Shown one piece after another: positions 36,101 through 48,047 of a stretch of DNA of 64,000 nt; the stretch's first letter is position 1, and every line of letters starts with the position of its first letter. The stretch covers positions 62,001-126,000 of the forward strand of contig JADJDT010000006.1 in assembly GCA_016702545.1 (NCBI GenBank), given 5' to 3'. The translations under genes and the position numbers were made by a program. The notes below the pieces were generated by a model that saw only the letters and a list, made by a program, of their open reading frames with translations, was not told the origin of the DNA and searched no databases. This DNA is from Pseudomonadota bacterium (lineage in GTDB: Bacteria > Myxococcota_A > Polyangia > GCA-2747355).

Positions 36101-36978
36101 TGCGTTCGGCCGACAATCCGCACCATCGGCTCAAGCCGTCGATGAGCGGGTTGATCGTCCGTAACCACGTCCGCGACGGCATCGAGATGATGTCACAGCA
36201 CGGCCTGCCGCAGCTGGTGATCGACACCGCCTCGCAGCACCATGGCCGCGCGATGATTTCGTTCTTCTATCACAAGGCGATCGAGCAGCAGGACGCCGAC
36301 GACGAGGTCGTGGAGGAGGAGTATCGCTACCCGGGACCGCGGCCGCAGTCGCGGGAGGCGGGGGTGTTGATGTTGGCCGACGGCGTCGAGGCGGCGGCGC
36401 GCAGCCTGAGCGAGGCGACCGCCGATCGCGTGCAGGCGCTGGTGCAGCGGATGATCAACAAGCAGTACACCGACGGGCAGCTCGACCACTGCGATGTGAC
36501 GCTGCGCGACTTGCACTCGATCGCCAAGAGCTTCATGCAGGTGCTGGGGGGCATCTACCACGTGCGACCGACCTATCCGTGGCAGCGCAACGAAGAGGTG
36601 CGGCGTGCCGAGGAGCCGCGCGTCAGCAAGGAGCAGCGTCGCCGAGAGGCGGCGCCGCCGCCGGCTGCGGCGCCGGGACAGGCCCCCGCCGGGACGCGCC
36701 CGCCGGAGCGATCCGGCCGCGGCCCGGGACGCGAGGGCCAAGGACGCGAGGGCGGCGAGGACGCGGAAGCAGCGGCTGCGGGGGGCGCTGGTGGTGGCGC
36801 GGGCGAGCCGGCGGCCGAGGGCGACGGGGCAGAACATGGCGCAGCGGACAAGCACGGGGTCGTCGACGAGGGTGGCCTTGAGGGTCAAGGGAAGGGCTCG
36901 GCGCTGGCTCGATCGGGCGGCGCGGGCGCGCCTGAGGCGGCGGATCGGCCGGATATCAAGCGGCTTGGGCTCAACTGA
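33199..36978 (+). CDS. phoH-pgpH: PhoH-like ATPase joined in frame to PgpH-type 7TM-HD phosphodiesterase
   Basis: The first ~330 residues are a PhoH-like ATPase with a KH-like start ([15 protein letters not shown]), Walker [14 protein letters not shown] near residue 141 and [18 protein letters not shown]. From about residue 375 it is a PgpH/YqfF protein: a membrane anchor, the extracytoplasmic 7TMR-HDED domain, about seven helices, and an HD domain with NYHDVGK near residue 953. Known PgpH enzymes hydrolyse cyclic di-AMP. These are normally separate neighbouring genes; a TAA one base out of frame at 34178-34180, right where PhoH normally ends (after YEAQTTKAR), suggests an extra G at 34175-34177 created the fusion. 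PgpH could then begin at ATG 34237. GTG 33199 follows GGGGAG; ATG 33112 is an alternative. Confidence 0.85.
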   Translation: MTAVLTPEVVHEKVVFADNAPLGQLLGPGGSHLKLVAREMGIELHVRGNEITLVGARAQVELAGSLLAQVYALARRGISFDGGDLLRAVQAVQGGNPTDLAAIFSDTLVVTPNARVGPKGPTQKRYVDAIRANDIVFGIGPAGTGKTYLAMAMAVGALLKQQVKRIILARPAVEAGERLGFLPGDLMEKVNPYLRPLYDALHDMLDAERVQQMIARGQVEVAPLAFMRGRTLNSSFVILDEAQNATSDQMLMFLTRLGFDSKAVVTGDVTQIDLPIGAQSGLVEVEGLLRGIEGIGFVQFTERDVVRHPLVQKIIKAYEAQTTKARVRARRGLYSASFTRPCWSQSMPHSSLATAGEGPSLSRTLRTLPVRLMARLDRALERTSLRGLTLLVLAAALALLVGSPVGHSKRVWRNLKVGARAQLNIKATRSFSYALSDEEIEQRRQRAAAKVLPVFDHHTDASALVLARINQAFDSMSGGAAGDDEAALGVGRGVGHAEARADTARWGRAGGGAQQREVFARAVQTDVAPRVFDRLAEARFSGEVRAIVIMLLGSALDGLVISHQAALEPYLGGSLTLRHLVSGRPSNRPEQRLSQLDRIRDLEQTREQVRQLAKIHGTQLNPALRRAVVELVESVLVPNVSLNVGETRHREEDARRRIGRQPIPIVEGQVIVPDGDAITPQHLRVLRAMAGDEGSGATVMVVGSALLLLVLLVTLLNLAERQFQRFIRQPRDLLAMGLLLLLFLPLARLALLIHGPLAPGIPPIEAYLVPLAAGAVLVRLLITAEAAALFAVTAALLAGLIFERNLGLTLFYLVTGISAASGVRVVHSRLTVFKAGLLAGLFGAFTVLCQRLLGVGGFAAEQAETAMLAAAGGGVLSALLVLAVLPVFEWAFAYTTEITLLELANPNHPLLRELMLKAPGTYHHSMVVGSLAEAACDAIGANGLLARVAANYHDVGKLKNAPYFAENMRSADNPHHRLKPSMSGLIVRNHVRDGIEMMSQHGLPQLVIDTASQHHGRAMISFFYHKAIEQQDADDEVVEEEYRYPGPRPQSREAGVLMLADGVEAAARSLSEATADRVQALVQRMINKQYTDGQLDHCDVTLRDLHSIAKSFMQVLGGIYHVRPTYPWQRNEEVRRAEEPRVSKEQRRREAAPPPAAAPGQAPAGTRPPERSGRGPGREGQGREGGEDAEAAAAGGAGGGAGEPAAEGDGAEHGAADKHGVVDEGGLEGQGKGSALARSGGAGAPEAADRPDIKRLGLN

Positions 36979-37690
36979 GGCGGGCGCCGAATGGACCGTC
37001 TGGCTGACCGACGATGACGAGGTCCAGGCGCTGAATCAGCGCTTCCGCGCGCACGATCTGACCACCGACGTGCTCTCCTTTCCGCTCGGGCCGCTGCCCG
37101 CGCTGGCCGGCGTGGACGCGCCCACGCTCTTGCTCGGTGATGTCTTCATCTCGGTCGAACAAGCCGCGCGTCAGGCACCACGCGGCGAGCTCGAGCAGGA
37201 GCTGCTGCGCCTGGTCGTCCACGGCCTCTGTCATCTGCGCGGCCACGACCATCAGCGCGCCGCGGCGGCGCGGCGGATGCGGCAGGAGGAGGAGGCCCTG
37301 CTTGCGGCCGTCGGGGTCGGTGTCGGACTGGTGGCGCGCGCCGCCCGCGCCGCGCGCCGCGCGCTGCTGGCCCTGGCGCTGGGGCTGGTCACGCCGCTCG
37401 GCAGCGGCTGCGCCAGCTCGCAGCAGCGGCTCGACACGCTCGACGCGGTCGCGCGCGCGCGCTTCGCCGCTTGCCGCGCCGACGTCGTGCGGCAACTCTG
37501 CCCGGCGGCTGCGGCAGTGGGCGAGGTGGCGTCGGGCGATGGGGCGGCAGGCGACGTCGATTGCGCGCGGCAGGCGGCCGCGCTCTACGTGGCGGAGCCA
37601 CCCACTCAGCGCCGCCGCTGGCTGATCGATTTCGGTTGCTCGCGTGCGGCGCTCGATGGTGCCGGGCGCGGTCAGGGCCGGGTGGAATAG
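36836..37690 (+). CDS. ybeY: Endoribonuclease YbeY with a lipoprotein-like C-terminal extension
   Basis: rRNA-maturation metalloprotein: the zinc motif [11 protein letters not shown] covers His129, His133 and His139, and TDVLSFPLG precedes it. ATG 36836 is inside the 3' end of the upstream gene (143-bp overlap). YbeY normally ends soon after the zinc motif, at about 150-170 residues; this frame continues to 284. The extension begins [19 protein letters not shown] and reaches LGSGC, a signal peptide and lipobox (Cys192), then a small Cys-containing domain. Either a separate lipoprotein gene begins at GTG 37331 and an indel removed the YbeY stop, or it is a true in-frame overlap. The order phoH-pgpH-ybeY is common. 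Confidence 0.82.
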   Translation: MAQRTSTGSSTRVALRVKGRARRWLDRAARARLRRRIGRISSGLGSTEAGAEWTVWLTDDDEVQALNQRFRAHDLTTDVLSFPLGPLPALAGVDAPTLLLGDVFISVEQAARQAPRGELEQELLRLVVHGLCHLRGHDHQRAAAARRMRQEEEALLAAVGVGVGLVARAARAARRALLALALGLVTPLGSGCASSQQRLDTLDAVARARFAACRADVVRQLCPAAAAVGEVASGDGAAGDVDCARQAAALYVAEPPTQRRRWLIDFGCSRAALDGAGRGQGRVE

Positions 37691-37755
37691 CCACCACGGC
37701 TGCCGGTGCCGACCGCTGATCTTTGCGTGGGGGGGCCCTGGCTCGGCGCGAGGCG

Positions 37756-38493
37756 CTACTCGCTGTCGGGCGCCGTGGGCGCGTCCGGCGCGCCGGTCGG
37801 CTCGGTGGGCGCGGACGGGGCTCGGTCCCACTGCTCGACGCGCCCGTCGCCGTTGCGGTCGTAGCCGATGCGGTCGAGCTGTCCGCCCTCGTGGTACTCC
37901 CAACAGTCGAGGCGGCCGTCGCCGTTGGTGTCGCGCTCGACCCGCACCAGGACGTTGTCCTCGTAGTGGCGCCAGACGTCCGTCTTGCCGTCGTGGTTGG
38001 TGTCGAGCTCCTGGCGCAGCAGCTTGCCGCCGCGGCGATGCGTCACGAGGTCGACGGTGCCGTCGAAGTCGAGGTCGAGCTGCTCGGTCATCAGGTTGCC
38101 GTCGTCATCGTAGGCGCTGAAGGAGTCCTTGCGCCCGTCGAAGTTCAGATCGCGCTCCTTGCAGACCAGCACGTCGACCTTTCCGCCGCTCTCCGTGCGC
38201 GTGCTGTAGAGCTTCCAGATGTCGGGCTGCCGGTCGTCGTTGAGGTCCAGCTCGACCAGCTGCTTGCCGCGGGGGTCGCAGCGCAGATCCCCGTCACCGG
38301 CGTCGGTCGCGGCGATCGGGTTGGCCATGGCGCGGCGCAGGGGCCCCTCGGCCGTGGACCCGCCGCAGGCTGCGGCACACAGCACGCCGACGAGCAGCAC
38401 CGCCGGGCCCGGCCGGCAGCGCCGCGGCGCCCCTGCCACGGTGGTTCCGGCGTGAGTCGAGCTCGTTGATCCTGCCATCGTGACCTCAGTCAT
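37756..38493 (-). CDS. Lipoprotein with Asp-rich calcium-binding-type repeats
   Basis: 245 residues. A signal peptide ends in CAAACGGS with an AAAC lipobox. The mature protein is made of short repeats built on DxNxDGxxD (DTNHDGKTD, DTNGDGRLD, DLNFDGRKD), the pattern of thrombospondin type-3 or dockerin-like calcium loops, which suggests a calcium-stabilised surface protein. ATG 38493 is chosen because AGAGGAG lies about nine bases upstream. It converges on ybeY. Specific role unknown. Confidence 0.75.
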   Translation of the reverse strand: MTEVTMAGSTSSTHAGTTVAGAPRRCRPGPAVLLVGVLCAAACGGSTAEGPLRRAMANPIAATDAGDGDLRCDPRGKQLVELDLNDDRQPDIWKLYSTRTESGGKVDVLVCKERDLNFDGRKDSFSAYDDDGNLMTEQLDLDFDGTVDLVTHRRGGKLLRQELDTNHDGKTDVWRHYEDNVLVRVERDTNGDGRLDCWEYHEGGQLDRIGYDRNGDGRVEQWDRAPSAPTEPTGAPDAPTAPDSE

Positions 38494-38618
38494 CGAAGCA
38501 CGCTCCTCTGCTGTAGCGGAATGCGGCGGCACGTTAGCCCGGGCATCGCCTGCACGCAAGCCGATCGCGTGGGGCCGATCGCCGTCGGGTGCGTCGGGGC
38601 GTGGGTTCGCAGGGTGCG

Positions 38619-38647
38619 TTGACAGGGCCGGGGCCTACCACTATCTT
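38619..38647 (+). promoter_or_regulatory. Sigma-70 promoter of lepA
   Basis: Perfect TTGACA (38619-38624), 17-bp spacer, TATCTT (38642-38647). Transcription would start near 38655, leaving a leader of about nine bases before the lepA ATG. Confidence 0.65.
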
Positions 38648-38663
38648 CCGCGGCCGCAACCTC

Positions 38664-40482
<1,819 letters not shown>

Positions 40483-40508
40483 CGCGAGGCTGACACGATG
40501 CTGACACC

Positions 40509-42377
40509 ATGCTGAGCGGGCTGGGACGGCTGTGGAGCGGTTACGCGCGCTGGCGGCGACGGCGGCTGTTGCAGCGCGACGCGGGGCTGCTGCTGAAGGA
40601 GACGCGGCGGCTGCTGCGCCGCCACGGCCATCGACTGAAGGAGACGGCCGGCGAGCGCGTGACCAAGGGCGCCGAGGCGCTGCGGCAGGCGCGCGCTGGC
40701 GAAGATCTCGACGGCCTGGCCGAGCGCCTGGGCGAGCTCGACGGGCTGCTCGACAAGCACCTCGCCTTCGCTCGCAAGTCGACCCTGCGCGAGTATGGCG
40801 AGAGCATCGGCGTGGCGGTGCTGATCGCGCTGTTGCTGCGCGCCTTCGTCGTCGAGGCGTTCAAGATCCCGAGCGGATCGATGATTCCGACGCTGCGCGT
40901 CGGTGACCATATCTTCGTCAGCAAGTTCATCTACGGCGTGCGGGTGCCGTGGACCCGCCTCAAGTTCTTCACCGGCACGCCGGCGCGCGGGGACATCGTC
41001 GTCTTCATCTTCCCCGGGGACGAGAGCAAGGACTTCATCAAGCGCGTGGTCGCGGTCGCCGGCGACACGGTCGAGCTGGGGCTCGACGGGGCCTTCGTCA
41101 AGGGTCTGCGGGTCAACGGCCAGACGGTGCCGCGCGCGGCGCTCGACCACCCCTGCGCCTACCTCGACGTCGAGGAGGGGCAGGCGAGCGGCGAGACGCG
41201 TCATTGCCGTGCCTTCCTCGAAGACAACGACGGGCAGCGCCATTACGTGCTGAAGCACGTAATGGACCGCGCCTCGAGCGAGCTCCCGCTCGAGGAGTAC
41301 TGGGCCGAGCCGCGCTGCGCCTTTCGCGAAGCGCTGCTACGGCCCTTTCGGGTGCCGCCCGGTCATGTGTTCGTGATGGGCGACAACCGGGACAACAGCC
41401 AGGACGGGCGCTGCTGGGGCTTCCTGCCGCTGGAGAACATCAAGGGCAAGGCGCTCTTCATCTGGTGGTCGCGCTCGGCGGCCGAGGGCATCCGCTGGTG
41501 GCGGATGTTCCGTCCGGTGCACGGCCTGCGCGCCGACGAGCCGCTGACGGCGGGCGCGGCGCGCCCTGAGGGCTTAGGAGCCCAGCGGGGCGGCGGTCGG
41601 GTCGAAGGGCGGCAGGGCCAGCGGTCGCAGCAAGGCAAAGAGGTCGGGGCTGAGAAAAGCGAGCGGGCTGTCGCGCTGCGCGGCGAGCACGCGATCGGCC
41701 TCGCGCGCGAAGTCCAGCGCTTGGCGGCCGAGCAGCTGCCGCAGCTTGCTGGCGATCTGTCGCTTGGTGGCTGGGTCCTGCGTGACGACGTAGAGCTCGC
41801 GGAGCTGGTGCAGCGCCAGCTCGCGCTCGCCCTGCTCGGTATAGACCTTGGCCGCCAGGTTGGGCAGCCACGCGAGGTCGGTGCCGATCAAGGCCGCGCG
41901 TTGCACCCAGTCGGCACCGATCCGGCGCCAGCGCGCGCGCTGCTGGGGCGTAGCGGGGCGCAGCTCGGAGATGTAGTAAGCGCCGAGGTGAAAGGGGAAG
42001 CGGTAGTCGTCGGGGTAGCGCCGTTGCGCGCGCTCGAGCAGGCGAATCGCGCGGAAGACGTCCTCGTTGGTCTGGCGCGCGCCGCGGCTCATCAGCATCG
42101 CCGCGCCGTAGCGGTAGATCGCCTTGAAGGCCGGGTCGAGCGCCAGGATGCCGTCGAGATAGCGGGCGAGGTGGTCGAGCTCGCCGTCCCCGAAGGCGTG
42201 GTCGGCGAAGTAGGCGATCGTGCGCACCCACAGCAGGTCCGCGGCGACCTCGTTGTAGCCGAAGGCGAGTGCGCGCAGCACGGGTGCCGGTGGCAGCAGA
42301 TAGGCCTCGCCGACGGCGCTGCGCGTCTGGCGCGGATGGCGCTCGAGCGCGAGCTCGACCACGCCGAGCAGCGGTAG
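40509..42377 (+). CDS. lepB: Signal peptidase I (LepB), open frame runs on past its normal end
   Basis: Inner-membrane protease removing signal peptides. A long basic, helical N-terminus (about 90 residues) leads to one membrane segment, then the catalytic Ser124 in PSGSMIPTLRVGD, Lys178 in DFIKRVVAVAGD, and box E GDNRDNSQDGR. Recognisable sequence ends near residue 340 (WWRMFRPVHG, about 41525). The frame then continues antisense through the next gene to 42377. A TGA at 41565-41567 in another frame, just before the converging gene's stop at 41574, indicates that a base is probably missing near 41540-41560 and that LepB really ends there. Confidence 0.85.
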   Translation: MLSGLGRLWSGYARWRRRRLLQRDAGLLLKETRRLLRRHGHRLKETAGERVTKGAEALRQARAGEDLDGLAERLGELDGLLDKHLAFARKSTLREYGESIGVAVLIALLLRAFVVEAFKIPSGSMIPTLRVGDHIFVSKFIYGVRVPWTRLKFFTGTPARGDIVVFIFPGDESKDFIKRVVAVAGDTVELGLDGAFVKGLRVNGQTVPRAALDHPCAYLDVEEGQASGETRHCRAFLEDNDGQRHYVLKHVMDRASSELPLEEYWAEPRCAFREALLRPFRVPPGHVFVMGDNRDNSQDGRCWGFLPLENIKGKALFIWWSRSAAEGIRWWRMFRPVHGLRADEPLTAGAARPEGLGAQRGGGRVEGRQGQRSQQGKEVGAEKSERAVALRGEHAIGLAREVQRLAAEQLPQLAGDLSLGGWVLRDDVELAELVQRQLALALLGIDLGRQVGQPREVGADQGRALHPVGTDPAPARALLGRSGAQLGDVVSAEVKGEAVVVGVAPLRALEQANRAEDVLVGLARAAAHQHRRAVAVDRLEGRVERQDAVEIAGEVVELAVPEGVVGEVGDRAHPQQVRGDLVVAEGECAQHGCRWQQIGLADGAARLARMALERELDHAEQR

Positions 42378-42434
42378 CAGGGTGAGGAGCGCGGCGCCAC
42401 CGAGGGCGCCGCGCGACCAGCGTGGATAACGCAT
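41574..42434 (-). CDS. Membrane-anchored TPR-like protein next to pilin genes
   Basis: 286 residues with one N-terminal membrane helix (GALGGAALLTLLPLLGVVEL) and helical repeats resembling TPRs, such as LARYLDGILALDPAFKAIYRYG and ALHQLRELYVVTQDPATKRQI. The WVRTIAYFADHAFG stretch recurs in uncharacterised deltaproteobacterial proteins of this type as far as I recall. It lies 34 bp downstream of the pilin gene on the same strand, so a part in pilus biogenesis is plausible but unproven. The opposite strand is open through it (see lepB), but codon pattern and repeats favour this strand. Confidence 0.7.
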   Translation of the reverse strand: MRYPRWSRGALGGAALLTLLPLLGVVELALERHPRQTRSAVGEAYLLPPAPVLRALAFGYNEVAADLLWVRTIAYFADHAFGDGELDHLARYLDGILALDPAFKAIYRYGAAMLMSRGARQTNEDVFRAIRLLERAQRRYPDDYRFPFHLGAYYISELRPATPQQRARWRRIGADWVQRAALIGTDLAWLPNLAAKVYTEQGERELALHQLRELYVVTQDPATKRQIASKLRQLLGRQALDFAREADRVLAAQRDSPLAFLSPDLFALLRPLALPPFDPTAAPLGS

Positions 42435-42468
42435 CGGGCGGGAGACTACACCGAGAGGAGGCTGGGGA

Positions 42469-43023
42469 TCACTCGATCTCGTTGCTGATGATCGGGCCCT
42501 TGACCGTCACGCCGCCTTCGGTGTCGATGCCGCCGCGGAGCTCGAAGCGCGAGGCGGTACCGTCGCAGTCGAGGTCGCCGATCGCCGCCGCGATGTAGGA
42601 GGCGGCCGAGCTGGTGCCGGCTCCCGAGTTGAACTCCCACTGATAGTAGTGCGGGTCGGTCAGACCGAAGTGCAGCTCATGCCAGGGCGTGGCAGCCCAG
42701 TCGGCCGTGGCGGGCAGGCACTTCGGCGCGGTCGCCTGGTCGCAGCATCTCTGGGTCGGCTTGGTGTCGGTCGCGCCGGAGTTCGGGAAGGCCTTGGCCG
42801 CGATGTTGCCGTCGCTGTCGTAGTGGTCGGCCTGGAAGTACTGGGTGGCGCCGACCTTCAGCTTGTCCAGACCCTCGGTGGCCTCGACCGTCTTCGACTT
42901 GCGCAGGTACTTGACGAAGGCCGGGATGGCGACGGCCGCCAGGATGCCGATGATCGCGACGACGATCATCAGCTCGATGAGGGTGAAGCCCTCCGCCTTC
43001 CGCTGTCTCAGTCTGTTCAGCAT
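42469..43023 (-). CDS. pilA: Type IV pilin
   Basis: 184 residues with a 12-residue leader ending in Gly, then mature [20 protein letters not shown] with Glu5, the prepilin peptidase and assembly signature. The globular part has paired cysteines ([10 protein letters not shown]) and a C-terminal Cys. ATG 43023 is preceded by GGAGG. The more abundant-looking pilin of the two here; it lies 91 bp after the second pilin gene and may be cotranscribed from the sigma-54 promoter. Confidence 0.9.
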   Translation of the reverse strand: MLNRLRQRKAEGFTLIELMIVVAIIGILAAVAIPAFVKYLRKSKTVEATEGLDKLKVGATQYFQADHYDSDGNIAAKAFPNSGATDTKPTQRCCDQATAPKCLPATADWAATPWHELHFGLTDPHYYQWEFNSGAGTSSAASYIAAAIGDLDCDGTASRFELRGGIDTEGGVTVKGPIISNEIE

Positions 43024-43114
43024 CGTGTCCTCCTGTGGTTGCTGCGGACCGTCCGGTCCGGATGTCATCGACCCGACATGGGTCGTCTGTACCCCTTCGC
43101 TCGTTGAGCGCCGC

Positions 43115-43750
43115 TCACTCACCCTCGTTCCAGCGCACGATCGAGCCGCGGGCGCTGCTCGAGGCGACGATCGTGCAATCGGTGATGCCGAGCGGCCCAC
43201 CGGCGCAGCCGCCGCCCGCGTAGCTGGCGTCGCCGTCGAGATCGCCGTGGCCGATCACGTAGTACCAGGCATGGGGATCGAGCGGTCCGCCGGCCGCCGG
43301 CTGCGCCGGAATGCCGAGCGCCGGCGCGACGGCGTCGAGCGCATGACCCCCCGCGGGGACGCTGGCCACGACGGAGTAGGCGAAGTAGCTGGTGTCGGTC
43401 TCGGGCCGCGCGCCGAGCGTCACCCATTCGGCCGGCACGGCGGTCCAGGGCTTGGCCTCGGGCTCGCTGCCGCTGCCGCCGAGCGCCGGGAAGAAACCGG
43501 CCGAGGTGCTGACGTAGACGCCCCACTGCTGGAAGTAGGACTCCTCGCGGGCCTGGACGCGCGAGATGAACTCCTGTGCGGCGACGAGCCGTCCGCTCCG
43601 CAGGTGGCGCTGGTAGCCGACCAGCGCCAGCGCGGCCAGTACGCCGATGATCACGACGACCATCATCACCTCGATCAGCGTGAAGCCACGCTGGGTCCCA
43701 GAGGCGTGGGCTTCAGAGGGCTCGATGGTGCTGTTGGTTTGCAAACGCAT
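43115..43750 (-). CDS. Second type IV pilin-like protein
   Basis: 211 residues: a 22-residue leader ending in Gly, then [20 protein letters not shown] with Glu5, and a C-terminal domain with a [11 protein letters not shown] disulfide-type pair. First gene downstream of the sigma-54 promoter and next to pilR. It may be a major or a minor pilin; sequence does not decide. Confidence 0.88.
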   Translation of the reverse strand: MRLQTNSTIEPSEAHASGTQRGFTLIEVMMVVVIIGVLAALALVGYQRHLRSGRLVAAQEFISRVQAREESYFQQWGVYVSTSAGFFPALGGSGSEPEAKPWTAVPAEWVTLGARPETDTSYFAYSVVASVPAGGHALDAVAPALGIPAQPAAGGPLDPHAWYYVIGHGDLDGDASYAGGGCAGGPLGITDCTIVASSSARGSIVRWNEGE

Positions 43751-43771
43751 TGTGTCTCGGCTGAAGCGTCT

Positions 43772-43787
43772 AGCAAGAAGAGCGCCA
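43772..43787 (-). promoter_or_regulatory. Sigma-54 promoter of the pilin genes
   Basis: On the minus strand TGGCGCTCTTCTTGCT matches the -24/-12 consensus TGGCAC-N5-TTGCW, with GG and GC ten bases apart. The pilin ATG is at 43750. The adjacent pilR encodes a sigma-54 activator. Confidence 0.75.
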
Positions 43788-43882
43788 CACCGGTCGGCTG
43801 CCGGCTCAGTCGGTCAAGCCGTCGAGATCAGGCGGGGCGCCGCTTCCTGCTGGGTGCGGAGACTCTAGCCCAGGCCGGGCGC

Positions 43883-43899
43883 GTGACAAAAAATGTCAC
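43883..43899 (-). promoter_or_regulatory. Palindrome upstream of the sigma-54 promoter, candidate PilR site
   Basis: GTGACA-AAAAA-TGTCAC is a perfect 6+6 palindrome about 96 bp upstream of the -24 element, a typical enhancer distance, and contains TGTC half-sites of the sort reported for PilR. It could instead be a terminator-like structure after pilR. Confidence 0.5.
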
Positions 43900-43934
43900 C
43901 GGCGTGCCGCAAAGCGTCAGCGGTGGCCCTGTCG

Positions 43935-45335
<1,401 letters not shown>

Positions 45336-45346
45336 CGCAATGCGCG

Positions 45347-45376
45347 ATTATCGGGGGGCGACGCGCTGCCCGTCAA
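45347..45376 (-). promoter_or_regulatory. Sigma-70 promoter of pilR
   Basis: Minus strand TTGACG (45376-45371), 18-bp spacer, GATAAT (45352-45347); predicted start about 5 bases before the pilR ATG. Confidence 0.6.
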
Positions 45377-45427
45377 CGCGCGCGCGGCCGACGGTGCGGC
45401 CGACGCCTTGAGCGTGCGCGCTGGGCG

Positions 45428-45492
45428 TTGACCGTTGGGCCCCGTGGGCCGTAGAACCCCAGGGCGTGGGTCTTGCCCGGCGGAGGCCGGGC
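45428..45492 (+). promoter_or_regulatory. pyrR promoter and leader hairpin
   Basis: TTGACC (45428-45433), 18-bp spacer, TAGAAC (45452-45457). The ~42-base leader folds as GCCCGGC-GGAG-GCCGGGC (45475-45492) immediately before the ribosome binding site. No attenuator with a U tract is visible, so regulation by the hairpin is speculative. Confidence 0.45.
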
Positions 45493-45505
45493 GCGCGGAG
45501 GACGC

Positions 45506-46093
45506 GTGGGCGGATCGGACGAGCAGCGGGTCGTGATGGACGCGGCCGCGATGCAGCGCGTGCTGCGGCGGCTCGCGCACGAGATCGTCGAGCGCGAGGC
45601 GGGCACCGCCGGGCTGGCGATCATCGGCATCCACACCGGCGGGGCGTATGTCGCGCGGCGCCTGGTGGCGCTGATCGCCGAGTGCGAGGGGGTGACGGTG
45701 CCCTTGGGCGAGATCGATATCACGCTTTATCGCGACGACGCGCTGTGCGGGTTGCCGCGGCCGGTGATCGGCGCGACGTCGCTGCCCTTCGAGGTCGCCG
45801 AGCGCAAGCTGCTGCTGGTGGACGACGTGCTCTACACCGGGCGGACGGTGCGGGCCGCGCTCGATGCGCTCAATGACTACGGCCGGCCGCGCCGCGTGCG
45901 CTTGGCGGTGCTCGTCGATCGCGGCCACCGCGAGCTGCCGATCCAGGCCGACCACGTCGGGCTGCGGCTGGAGACCGAGCCCACGCAACGGGTCGAGGTC
46001 CAGCTGGCCGAGGGCGGGCAGGAGGATGCGGTGGTGATCGAGCCGGCCGCCGCGGTGCGGCTGCCAGAGCGGCTCGTGCGAGGGCCGGCATGA
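45506..46093 (+). CDS. pyrR: Bifunctional pyr operon regulator / uracil phosphoribosyltransferase PyrR
   Basis: RNA-binding regulator of pyrimidine genes with uracil phosphoribosyltransferase activity. The 195 residues carry [16 protein letters not shown] and the PRPP-binding [24 protein letters not shown] 45506 has GGAGGA five bases upstream. Its stop overlaps pyrB (ATGA), so both are one operon; pyrC lies about 10 kb away. Confidence 0.93.
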   Translation: MGGSDEQRVVMDAAAMQRVLRRLAHEIVEREAGTAGLAIIGIHTGGAYVARRLVALIAECEGVTVPLGEIDITLYRDDALCGLPRPVIGATSLPFEVAERKLLLVDDVLYTGRTVRAALDALNDYGRPRRVRLAVLVDRGHRELPIQADHVGLRLETEPTQRVEVQLAEGGQEDAVVIEPAAAVRLPERLVRGPA

Positions 46094-47022
46094 TCTTTCG
46101 CCAGCGCCACCTGCTCGATATCGAGAGCCTGTCGGTCGAGGAGCTGACGGCGATCCTCGACCTCGCCGACCGCTTCCTCGAGATCTCGGAGCGACCGATC
46201 AAGAAGGTGCCGACGCTGCGCGGCCGCACCGTGGTCAACGTCTTTCTCGAGCCGAGCACGCGCACGCGGGTCAGCTTCGAGATCGCGGAGAAGCGGCTGA
46301 GCGCCGACGCGGTCAACGTCAGCGGGGCGGGCTCGAGCACCAGCAAGGGTGAGACGCTGCTCGACACGGTCCGCAACCTCGAGGCGATGAGCCCCCAGAT
46401 CGTGGTCCTTCGGCACCAGGAGGCGGGCGCGGCGCACTTCCTCGCGGCTCGCATCGACGCGGCCGTGGTCAACGCTGGCGACGGTGCGCACGCCCATCCG
46501 ACGCAGGCGCTGCTCGACTGCGCGACGCTGCGCCGCGCCAAGGGGCGTCTGGCCGGGCTGCAGGTGGCGATCGTCGGCGACCTGGCCCACAGCCGCGTGG
46601 CGCGCTCCGACATCGTCGCGCTGCGGCGGCTGGGCGCCGAGGTGCGCGTCACCGGGCCGCGCACGATGCTGCCGCCGGGCCTGGCCGAGTTGGGCGCGAG
46701 AGTCGTACCGACGCTGGCCGCGGCGGTCGAAGGCGCCGACGCGGTGATCATGTTGCGCATCCAGGCCGAGCGGGCCGGCGGGCAGTGCCTCTTCCCCAGC
46801 ACCCGCGAGTATGCGCGCACCTTCGGGCTCAACGCGGCTGCGCTCGCAGGGGCCCATCCGGAGGCGATCGTGCTGCACCCCGGACCGATCAACCGCGGGG
46901 TCGAGCTGGCGCCCGAGCTGGCCGACGGCCCGCGCTCGGTGATCCTCGAGCAGGTGACCTACGGCGTAGCCGTGCGCATGGCCGTGCTCTACCTGCTGGC
47001 CGGCAGCCCGCCGGTGGAGTGA
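46090..47022 (+). CDS. pyrB: Aspartate carbamoyltransferase catalytic subunit
   Basis: Second step of pyrimidine synthesis. The 310 residues contain [19 protein letters not shown] (carbamoyl-phosphate site), [14 protein letters not shown], and the C-terminal [15 protein letters not shown]. No pyrI follows. Foldback element 2 begins 26 bp after the stop. Confidence 0.96.
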   Translation: MIFRQRHLLDIESLSVEELTAILDLADRFLEISERPIKKVPTLRGRTVVNVFLEPSTRTRVSFEIAEKRLSADAVNVSGAGSSTSKGETLLDTVRNLEAMSPQIVVLRHQEAGAAHFLAARIDAAVVNAGDGAHAHPTQALLDCATLRRAKGRLAGLQVAIVGDLAHSRVARSDIVALRRLGAEVRVTGPRTMLPPGLAELGARVVPTLAAAVEGADAVIMLRIQAERAGGQCLFPSTREYARTFGLNAAALAGAHPEAIVLHPGPINRGVELAPELADGPRSVILEQVTYGVAVRMAVLYLLAGSPPVE

Positions 47023-47047
47023 ACGACCACGGCCTGGCCTGGCGATC

Positions 47048-47195
47048 TAACCCCACCGCTCAGCTGGGTTGAGACGCTCGCCAGGCGAGGCGCGAGCGAG
47101 GAGCGCGCGGAGCAGCCTTGTGGGGCTGTGAGCACGCACCGCAGCGAGCAACGAAGCATGGCGGGATGGATCGACTCAGCTGAGCGGTGGGGTCA
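47048..47195. repeat. Foldback element 2 (between pyrB and the yugP-like gene)
   Basis: Arms share a perfect 17-bp inverted repeat, ACCCCACCGCTCAGCTG, on the plus strand at 47050-47066 and on the minus strand at 47179-47193. The core reads GAGGCGC (47087-47093), hairpin CAGCC-TTGTGG-GGCTG (47113-47128), GCAACGAAG (47148-47156). It shares the inner block GGCGGGATGGATCGA with element 1. The right arm starts exactly at the TGA of the repaired yugP-like gene. Confidence 0.85.
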
Positions 47196-47883
47196 GTCGT
47201 CGCTGCGGCTCATCCCCGAGGCCCGAATCGCGAAGTAGGCCAGCTGCAGCACCGCCGTGACCAGCGCGGCCACGTAGGTCAGGGCGGCCGCGCTGAGCAC
47301 CTTGGAGACGCCCTCGCGCTCGCTCCCCATGATGATGCCGCTGGTGGCCAGGTGATCGCGCGCGGCTGGAGGCGTTGAACTCGACCGGCAGGGTCACCAG
47401 TTGAAACAGCACCACGCCGAGGAAGGCCAGCACGCCCAGCCAGGCCAGACCGGCGGCGTTGATCGCGAAGCCGATGCCGGAGAGCACCAGCGCGGCGTTG
47501 GAGCCGAAGCTCGCCGGCCCGACCAGCCGCTGGCGGACCTGCATCAGCGCGTAGCCCTTGGCGTGCTGGAGCACGTGCCCGCACTCGTGCGCGGCCACGC
47601 CCAGCGCCGCGAGCGAGCGGCCGTCGTGGACATCGGGCGAGAGCCGCACCGCGCGGGCGCCCGGGTCGTAGTGATCCGAGAGAAAGCCCTCGTGTCGCTC
47701 GACGGTCACGTCCGTGATGCCGTGGCTGCTGAGCATCCGCCGCGCCACCTCGGCGCCCGTCAGGCCCGAGGCCGCCGGCACGGCTGAATAGCGCTTGAAG
47801 GTGCTGCGGACGCGCAGGCTGGCCCAGCCACCGAAGAGCAGGCCGGGGGCCAGGACAAGCAAGTACATCGGATCGAAGAACAT
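47193..47883 (-). CDS. YugP-like zinc membrane metallopeptidase, frame broken by a 2-base deletion
   Basis: Integral-membrane metalloprotease with AAHECGHVLQHAKGY (HExxH motif) near residue 97, and hydrophobic segments. From ATG 47883 the frame is normal to LPVEFNASSRA, then becomes His/Arg-rich. In another frame the expected end DHLATSGIIMGSEREG and a last membrane helix run to TGA 47195-47193. Adding one CG unit to the CG tract at 47357-47364 joins them as a 230-residue protein. Without repair the frame ends at 47176 inside the foldback element. Probable sequencing error in a dinucleotide repeat. Confidence 0.85.
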
Positions 47884-48047
47884 GGTGGGATCTCCTTGGT
47901 GACGGGGCTAAGCCTGCTCACGGGGAGGGGCTTGTCAAGTTGGGGTCGATCACCGCGCCGCGCGGGTGGGTTGGCCGCGGGCGCGCGGGCAGTGTTAGTG
48001 TCGGAGCATTCGGTTCGATCGCTCGACGACGAACGGGGGGGGCGCTG

